64,000 bases of DNA from Schistocerca nitens (taxonomy: Eukaryota > Arthropoda > Insecta > Orthoptera > Acrididae), in NCBI RefSeq assembly GCF_023898315.1, contig NC_064619.1, forward strand, positions 483,827,376 to 483,891,375. Direction: 5' to 3'. Made by a program: the position numbers and the translations under genes. The notes under the pieces are model-generated. The model did no database searches. It had not been told where the DNA came from and saw nothing but the letters and a program-made list of their open reading frames with translations. Position 1 is the stretch's first letter. Each line of letters opens with the position of its first letter. This document shows, one piece after another, positions 56,540 to 64,000 of this stretch.

Positions 56540-58901
56540 ATTTAATGACTCCACAATGGACTGTAGTTCTTCCTTAGATTCTGCCAACTGTATCTAATCA
56601 TCTGTGCACTTAGTAACGTTTTCCCCCTTACTATTACGCCTGTTGCTATTCGAATGCCTTTCCTGTTAATTTTACAGCATAAATATTGAAATACGTTTCT
56701 GTGAAGGAACAACAGTCCTTCGACGACAAGTGGGCTCTTGTGTCTTGTCAACATGCACGTTTAGCATAAATACTCACCGGAATTATTTCTTGTTCGGCGT
56801 TAACACAGTTGTGCATCCGTCGGCAGGTCTGCCCACTGAGACACAGGCAACGCCACTTGGCACGGAGCGCGCCCGCCGCCCCTTCATTACGATGCAAATG
56901 AGCTCCAGATTGAAGCGTGACACGGGACAAAGTTATTACGCCGTGGCACGCGCTGGGCAGCCAATGATCATCTTTAATGGCCGGTGTCCTTCGCAGATGA
57001 TGTTCAGAAAAGTCTGTCGGTTATGGACGTGTTTTTGAAAGTTAGCTTCGCTTGTCGCGCATCTTCGTAGTCATCTTTTTATGAGAAAGTAAATTCAAGC
57101 TAAAAGCCCACTAAAACCCGGAGACTTTTTTACAGAGATATGTGAAAAACAGTCCCTTGTGAACTTAGCATCTGCTACCTTTATGACGTTCACGGGTTTA
57201 CGAAATCAGCACTCACTGTCACGAAACTAAAACTCGCTGTTATGGAATATGGCTTGGTAGCTGCACAGTTTCGCTGGATTACCATCTGGAAGTGCTGTTG
57301 TTGCATTTATCATTAAAATGAATAGCCGGAAGCTTCTTTTATAGCTTCAAAGTTGGAAGTTCACAAATCTTTAATTGCGTCCTTAAGATCCTGTCGGTGA
57401 TGACCACGTCTCTTACAGTCTCTAACAACAGGTGGTTAATACGGACATATGCGAAGCTTAATAGTTAGCTCTTCAGAAAGTACAGATGAAGTGACCATAA
57501 TTTCCTTCACACGCAGTTAAGAAAAAGACAGTCACAGAACTATTACTACAGTCAAAAATATTACACTGAACGAAACCACTTACTTGAATGTCTGTTGCCA
57601 TAACTATAAAATACGTACTCTTTGCTTGAATTACACGAACGGAAACGCACCACAAACGGTTCCCGAGGTTGGGCTAAAATAAGCTATATCACACGAAGAA
57701 TAAGAGCAGACTGAACAGAATGCGAGCGAAACGAGTAGGAACAGACTAAGAACAGACTAGAGCAAGTCTGATTGAAAATGGTGAGAGCTTTCGCCTTATA
57801 AAGACCCGCTCCAGGATATAGTTAAACTTCATCAAATTAAATTACTATAAAAATTATGTAGGCTAGAATGTTTGCCTTTTAGTGGATGAGCAGCTTATAT
57901 TACAATTTGTTTATATATTATTTGGTATGAGCAGCAGCTAATGAAGTATGCAGTACTAATTTATGCCTATGCAATGATAATCTCGGGTTTATAACCACTA
58001 GATTCATTTTGCTAACGACGATTTAGTATTTTTTAATTAGAGACTTTTACTCACTAACATTGCTGTCAATTGATTCAGAACAATCAACTGATCAAAAATA
58101 TCTCTATCACATCGCGGAAATTTAACAGTAATTTGGCTAGAATTGACACTGAAAGGTGTGGCAGATAAATTCCTTAATTAATAAGGGCTTTTAAATTAGG
58201 TTTTGAGCAAATGTAAATACGTTACTAAAAAGGGAAAATGACTATTTAATTTTAATGTGGTATTTCCATCTGAATTTACCTATTAGCTCATAAGATTTTC
58301 TGTATTGCAAGATGTAGGAAATTTTGTAACTGCAATAACTTTTGATGGCAATTTCTGACGAAACAAATTAGCTCGCTTCAGTCAGAATGACAAACTGAAT
58401 AAATAATGATGTTTTGTGTTGGGGATTTATTTCTTCAATCTTAGTAATCTGCATACTACGTCATTAATGTAGGAACTTTTACGTCGGAATGTCGAAAACA
58501 AAATTACCGAATACTTGATATAGACCCAAATGCATGACATAGCAGTGCTTACAAAGTAGGATGGTGCGAGTCAAGCTGCATCGCCACAACTCTTCCTGAG
58601 TTATGCATACCTGGACATTAATCAGCAGATTCGTGAATGTTTTCTGTCTCATCTTTTACATTCTTACGATTTTTTCTTTCAACGCAAGGTGGTACTATTT
58701 CTAGCGTTGGCTTCTGCTGTACCTGTTTTGGTCTATTGGGCCTTAACTGTTTTCTTGTTTGTTACTTTTTACTCTTCTTTTTTCGGAATATTGTATTTGT
58801 TTTTACTTAGGCTATTGGTCACTTCCTCGGAGAATTTACACTAATTCAGACCTAGATCATCAGTATTCCTTTTCTTTGAAAGGCTGTTTTACCTTTCGTT
58901 C
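56540..58901. other. No recognised feature
   Basis: 2.4 kb of mostly AT-rich DNA. An open frame at 56730-57038 on + has no motif. I see no inverted ends and no SINE. Confidence 0.45.
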
Positions 58902-58914
58902 TTTCTTTCGTGTT

Positions 58915-59091
58915 GCCGGCCGAAGTTCTAGGCGCTGCAGTCTGGAACCGCGAGACCACTACGGTTGCAGGTTCGAATCCTGCCTCTGGCATGGATGTGT
59001 TTGATGTCCTTAGGTTAGTTAGGTTTAACTAGTTCTAAGTTCTAGGGGACTAATGACCTCAGAAGTTGAGTCCCATAGTGCTCAGAGCCAT
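58915..59091 (+). mobile_element. SINE family A, copy 9
   Basis: Plus-strand copy: GCCGGCCGAAGTTCTAGGCG (with a deletion in box A), box B GGTTCGAATCC, tail CAGAGCCA. The perfect 13-bp duplication TTTCTTTCGTGTT lies at 58902-58914 and 59092-59104. The lost box A bases would weaken Pol III transcription. Confidence 0.93.
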
Positions 59092-59104
59092 TTTCTTTCG
59101 TGTT

Positions 59105-59614
59105 ATAGACTGGTGTTTGTCACTGCTGGGCTACTGCTCGAGTCTTATCAGAACCTGGATATGGAAAATAGCCCTGTACTTAGCACCTAAATCTATGTGT
59201 AACTGTGATGTAATCCCGGTGGTACCTAATTGTATCTCTCACTGTCTTCCTTATGTACTTTCTTCTCCTGTAATTTTGGAAGTTGTTGATTGTTGTAACC
59301 AACCGAAACAAACAGCATAACATTGGAAGCGTCTCCGCACTGTTGTGTTGCAGTCATCCAGCTTTTATCCTATTGCAATTCTTCCTTAAACTCTCTCCTC
59401 TCCTGTAGCGCCAGTCACCCGTTTCCAGTCATTTAAAATTCAATATTACGATAAATTCTTCAGACTCTTTAATGCAATTCACTTCCCAACATCACGTGAC
59501 GTTGGCTTGTAAATCTGTACAAACATCGATCTCAACCCTTTAAAGAATTTTCCTGTCACTGTATTTTCATTACTAGCTCACACCCTTTCGTCTGTTTCTA
59601 CCCATAAAAATGTC
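59105..59614. other. No recognised feature
   Basis: Pyrimidine-rich DNA with a short open frame on + but no recognisable motif. Confidence 0.4.
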
Positions 59615-59690
59615 AACACCTGTCGCATCCATATCCATACTTTGCAAGCCATTTTACCATGTGTGGCGGAGGGTACCGTTCCCTGTCTCA
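59615..59690 (-). mobile_element. LINE 3' end, very short fragment
   Basis: CATCCATATCCATACTTTGC and CATGTGTGGCGGAGGGTACC match the 3' untranslated end of the LINE at 12847-12910 (minus orientation). Only the last ~70 bases are present. Confidence 0.7.
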
Positions 59691-59954
59691 TAGGCAGCTG
59701 GCACTGGAGATTGGATTAAGACACAAGTTAACATTTTGGCAAAAGAAGTGGTCTTTAATAGAATGTTGTGGACTGTTGGAATCTGCGTATACAAACTCGT
59801 GTTTTTAATTGTGCCGTTTCCGTCTCCTAAATCCTCAAGTCGTTGACGATAAATGGCAATGCCGTCGTTTAGGCCCTAGCCATAGCAAGAGGATATTATG
59901 GAACTCTGCCTTTTTGAAATTTTTGTAAACATACTCAGCGATCTTAAAATTTGT

Positions 59955-60060
59955 TAAAATTAAAATTTAATACACTCTTGATCGCATTTGTTTTTTATTC
60001 ATTCGAGTGCGTGACCGGTTTTGACTCTTTCATAGAGTCATCGTCAGACTCCAGAGCGGT
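59955..60060. repeat. Repeat with GTGACCGGTTTTGACTC and a small hairpin
   Basis: The segment TTATTCATTCGAGTGCGTGA, then CCGGTTTTGACTCTTTCATA, contains the short inverted pair GACTCT/AGAGTC. I recall similar sequence as a dispersed insect repeat, but it occurs only once in this window, so the call is tentative. Confidence 0.35.
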
Positions 60061-60089
60061 GGATGGACACAGCCAGACGAGTTTCGTCG

Positions 60090-62370
60090 ACCCTCGTCGC
60101 TAGTATAAGACTTTTTTTTAGTCATCTGTCTTTTGACGGTTTTATCCTGTCCGTCACGAATTCCACTCCTGTGTCAACCTCTTCGTCTCCACGTACCACT
60201 TGCAACCTACGTCCTCAATTATTGGCTGGATGTGTTCCCTCTCTGACTTCCTCTACAGTTTTACCCTCTACAGTTCCCTGTAGTATCAGGGAAGTGATTC
60301 CCTGATGCCTTAACAGATGTCCTATCATCCTGTTCCTCTGCATGTTGGTGTTTTCCATATAGTCCTTTCCTCTGCGATACAGCGTAGAACCTCCTCATTC
60401 CTTGCCTTATCGATCTACCTAACTTTAAACATTCTTCTGTAGCACACATCTCAAATGCTTCGATTATCTTCTTTGCTGGTTTTCCCACAGTCCGTGTTTC
60501 ACTACCATACAAGGCTCTGCTCCAAAGAAGGTGGACGTTTGAATCTAGACGGACTTCTCTTGGCCAGGAATGCCCAATGCCATTTTTGCCATTGCTAGTC
60601 TGCTTTTGTGTCCACCTTACTCCGTACTTCATGGCCTATTTTGCTGCCTGAGTAGCAAAATTCCTTGACTTAATTTACTTCTTGAGCACTGGTCCTGATA
60701 TTAAAAGTTTCGAGCTTTGTCACGTTTTTACTACTTCTCATTACTTTCCGCTTTCTTCGATTTACTCTCAATCCATATTCTGTACTCATTAGATTGTTCA
60801 TTCCATTCAGTACATCCAGTAATTCTTCTTCACTTTCACCGATGATTGCAATGTCATCAGCGAATCGTATCCTTCATATCCTTTCCCCTTGATTTTTCAG
60901 CTGCACTCTTGGAAGTTTCTTTTGTTTCCGTCATTGCTTCTTTGATTTATAGATTGAATAGTACGAGCGAAAGACAGTGTCCCTATCTTACACCCTTTTT
61001 ATCTCAGACCTTCTGCTTCGGTCTTCCACTCTTAGTGTTCCGTCTTAGACCTTACACATATTCAGTATTATCCGTCTTTCCATACAGCTACCCCATTATT
61101 CTCAGAATTTCGAATATCTTACATCATTTCACATTGTCGAACGCTCTTTCAAGGTCGACGAATCCTATGAAAGTGTCTGGACTTTTCTTTAGTCTTGTTT
61201 CCGTTATCTAACGCAACGTCATAACTGCCTCTCTTTTACCTTTACCTTTTCTAAAGCCAAACTGATCGTCATGTAGCTTATCGTCAACGTTCTTTTCCAT
61301 TCTTTTGTGTGTCATTCTTGTCAGCAGCTTGGATGCATGAGCTGTTAAGCTGATTATGCGATAATTCTCACACTCGTCAGCTCTTACAGTCTTTGGAGTT
61401 GTGTGGATGACGCTTTCCCGGAAGTCAGATGGCATATCGCGTTTTCTACACATCAACGTGAACTATCGTTTTCTTGACACTTCTCCCGATGATTTTAGAA
61501 ATTCTGATGGAATGTTATCTATCACTTCTGCCTTATTTTATCTTAATTCTTCCAAAGCTCTTTTAAATACTGATTCTAATACTGGAACCCCTACCTGTTG
61601 AATATCGATTCCCATTTCTTCTTCTACCACCTCAGCAGACAAGTCTCATGGAGACATTCAGTGTACTCTTTCCACCTATCCGCTCTCTCCTCTGCATTTA
61701 ATAGTGGAATTCTCATTGGACTCCTAATGTTAACACCCTTGCTTTTAATTCCACCAATACTGTTTTGACATTTTTATACACCAAATCAGTCCATCCCACA
61801 ACCCTTTTTTTCCCAATTTTTCTAATTATTGATGCAGCAATTCACCTTTGCTTCGCTGCACTCCTTATTTATTTCATTCCTAAGCGACTTAAATTTCTGT
61901 ATTCCTTAATTTCCCTGAACATCCTAATACTTTCTTTTTTCAACGATCATATGAAGTATTTCTGCTATTACCCATGGTTTCTTTTCAGCTCCTCCTTTGT
62001 AGCTATGTTTTTCTTTCCTACTTTCGTGAATGACCTTTTAAGAAGTCAGATGGCATATGGCGTATTCTACACGTAAACGTGAACTGTCGTTTTATTACCA
62101 CTTCTCCCGATGATTTTAGAAATTCTGATGGAATTTCTCTTCAATCGAACTACCTACTGTGCTACTCCCTATCGCAGTTATATAGCCTTGGAGAATTTAA
62201 AGCGTATCTCTCCATTCCTTAGCCCTCCGTATCCCACCTCTTTGTGCACTGATTCTTCCTGACTGGTCTATTAAAATTTAGCCTACTCTCCATTATTACT
62301 AAATTGTGATCTGTGTTTATATTTTCCCCTGGGTACTTGTGTCCGTACGTCAAAGTGTCATTATTGTTGT
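60090..62370 (-). mobile_element. Decayed RTE-like LINE (family 2), minus strand
   Basis: Read on minus from right to left. An endonuclease end (DHNLV-like near 62310) is followed by the linker region, and then reverse transcriptase: KTVRADECENYRIISLTAHA and SKLLTRMTHKRMEKNVDDKL with DDQFGFRKGKGKREAVMTLR (61208-61456). RFADDIAIIGES-like sequence is near 60850. The C-terminal domain has RALYGSETRTVGKPAKKIIE and EMCATEECLKLG (60261-60632). The 3' end GTGGAATTCGTGACGGACAG lies near 60150. A ~94-bp segment occurs twice in direct order (61421-61514 and 62043-62135). Many stops; dead. Confidence 0.85.
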
Positions 62371-63630
62371 GTGAAATTTGCAGCTATGTTCACATGAGAC
62401 AGATACTAGCTACTAGCGATGGTCACTGTTGCCCAAAGCCAAAATAAATAAAAAAATGATCAATAAGAAATAAGAGATACTATCGAGCAAAACTATGGTC
62501 CTGAAAGAGTCAGTAAAAAATTGGGTTAATTTTTAAGACGATTTCTAACCTATAAATCATATAACAATATTTGAGTTGTTCAAAAAGATTTCGAGCTGCA
62601 ACAGTTGATTCGCCGGGAAAATTTCAAATTTTACAATATTTGAGTTAATAGAAGTCTTAGTTTTTTGTTAAACATTTTGAACTGATCCCATGACGTTCAT
62701 GTAACAAGGACAATTTTGTTTTGGAGGTTGTTTAAGGTTCCATAAAACAAATTACTTTTTTGTCGTGCATAATTGTATAAGTAAATAAAAGAGTTGTTAT
62801 AGTACGTGATCAGAAAGTTTGAAACAGATGGAAAAGAAAATGTGGCAGTAATGACAAAAATAGAAAGTGAGAGCCCTTTATACATCCTCTTCCAATATGA
62901 ATATGAGAGATGCACATGTAAAAACAACAAGAAATAGTTAAAGTTAAAATTTACGAGAATAGGACTACGAATATGAAATCGGAAAAAGCCTGAATTAGTA
63001 GTCAGTGGTATAAATGACAGTGATTTTGTACGCGGCAAGATGGAAAATGGCACTGTCAGCAAATTTGTGGCTGTGACACTAATAACTTTTCTTAAAATAT
63101 TTCTCTAAATAAATGACAAAATAAATTAATTTAAGAAAAATATGTCAAATATTTATGCCATGCCCATGTGGATACCCACCACGGGGTTGCTTTTTACATG
63201 TATGACGCACCTCACTTGTCTCGTTTAACGACATGCTTTTCTAATTGTGCTTTTCAATGAACTACTTCTGCCTCTCATGGCATTACATGGCTTTATTTTT
63301 CGTACTTTAATTTGGATGTTCTTGTAAACCCTCGTCGCCAGTTTTGCAAAGACCTCGTCGCTACTGCTGTGGAGGCAGAGTTGCCACTGTTGTTACGGTA
63401 GGCCGAGTTTGTGAGATCGTGTAACGGCTTCTGGTGCGGTACACCGCTAACAAGGGGACCCTCCATACTGTAAATCAAGGATTTTGATGCGCTTCAAATA
63501 TGTTGTAGAGGCACTTACCCTGAGAACCTGGCTATCCGGTTTTTTAGCGACGGGTCTTGGTTTTTGAGAAAATCGATTTGGAATTTCATTGCGCACTTTG
63601 TATACCCGTAACATCAGATGTATTCAGAGC
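62371..63630. other. No recognised feature
   Basis: AT-rich DNA. The minus-strand 121-aa frame at 62697-63062 is low in complexity and lacks motifs. No repeat assigned. Confidence 0.45.
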
Positions 63631-63637
63631 AAGTCAG

Positions 63638-63712
63638 CGTAGGATAGCGGTAAAGGTTCACGGCTACCGCGCTGGAGGTACCGTGTTCGAAGCCTGCCCA
63701 CGGAGTAGATTT
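63638..63712 (+). mobile_element. tRNA-like SINE head
   Basis: GCGTAGGATAGCGGTAAAGG (box-A-like), then CCGCGCTGGAGGTACC and CGTGTTCGAAGCCTGCC (box-B-like) at tRNA spacing. The acceptor stem does not close well, so I favour a SINE or tRNA pseudogene over a working tRNA. No body recognised. Confidence 0.5.
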
Positions 63713-64000
63713 TCGGTGTATTTAATGGCATTTGTGATTTCGCCTTTTGATTCTTCGTTAAACTCCTCTACTTGTGGATCTTCTTCTGGCTGCAGAAACA
63801 CTTGGTTCTTCCATTTCACAGAATTTTTCTAATACACGGCACTATAGACGCTTTGCGATCAACTGACGGTGTAGTTAGAGGCGAAAGTAAAGGAATGCAG
63901 CTCGCATCCTCATTGGCCACAGCTAGGATCTGGGGTTCCTGTTACGGCTAACGGTATTCACGGGAGAGGGGACGATAATGGGCGGAGATATATTTCAGGC

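Noticed and set aside
60006..60060. A terminator-like hairpin as a regulatory site
   Set aside because: The 6-bp stem is short and sits in what seems a dispersed repeat; no adjacent gene needs it.

Overview
The window looks like intergenic DNA from a very large, repeat-rich insect genome. The set of repeats (a tRNA-headed SINE of about 200 bp in many copies, several other tRNA- and 5S-headed SINEs, CR1/Jockey-like and RTE-like LINEs, Tc1 and mariner transposons) is what I associate with grasshoppers and locusts. That placement is an inference from familiarity with such repeats; I searched no database. I found no convincing host gene, no host tRNA or rRNA gene, and nothing prokaryotic such as operons or CRISPR arrays. 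The only open reading frames that look like complete proteins are two Tc1-type transposases (1861-2883 on + and 25167-26189 on -). Their elements are both exactly 1422 bp, have matching inverted ends and TA duplications, and nearly identical sequences.

Layout. 1-5.2 kb: an old Tc1-like element split by a young Tc1 element, a LINE tail and a large SINE; a second copy of the same LINE/Tc1 junction lies at 5.7 kb. 6.8-9.9 kb: SINEs, a 0.7-kb foldback and a decayed LINE. 12.06-16.39 kb: a decayed Tc1-like element holding a 3.1-kb LINE that itself holds a SINE. 16.5-21.4 kb: assorted SINEs, one with a 5S rRNA head, plus LINE and transposase relics. 21.5-25.0 kb: a mariner relic interrupted by a solo LTR (itself carrying a SINE) and by a TTAA-flanked foldback MITE, followed by the second young Tc1. 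29.0-30.6 kb: a transposon with long inverted ends and a dead transposase. 32.9 kb: a compact hairpin. 33-46 kb: mostly anonymous AT-rich DNA, with two arrays of ~130-bp units that contain a tRNA-like motif, a compound microsatellite and a Tc1 relic. 46.5-56.5 kb: an RTE relic and then the deepest nest, a mariner relic holding a Tc1 that holds a full-length RTE, and also a SINE split by a 1.6-kb solo LTR. 58.9-62.4 kb: one more SINE and a long minus-strand RTE relic.

The parts do not cooperate as a pathway. They are autonomous elements (Tc1 and mariner transposases acting on their own inverted ends; LINE endonuclease/reverse transcriptase) and the non-autonomous SINEs and MITEs that depend on such enzymes. 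The main information here is chronological: target-site duplications and host elements whose sequence rejoins across an insertion give a relative order of events at several sites. I did not find a new defence or regulatory system. The closest to undescribed structure are the foldbacks, the ~130-bp tRNA-motif arrays, the SINE body shared between tRNA and 5S heads, and the DD32E spacing of the intact transposases.
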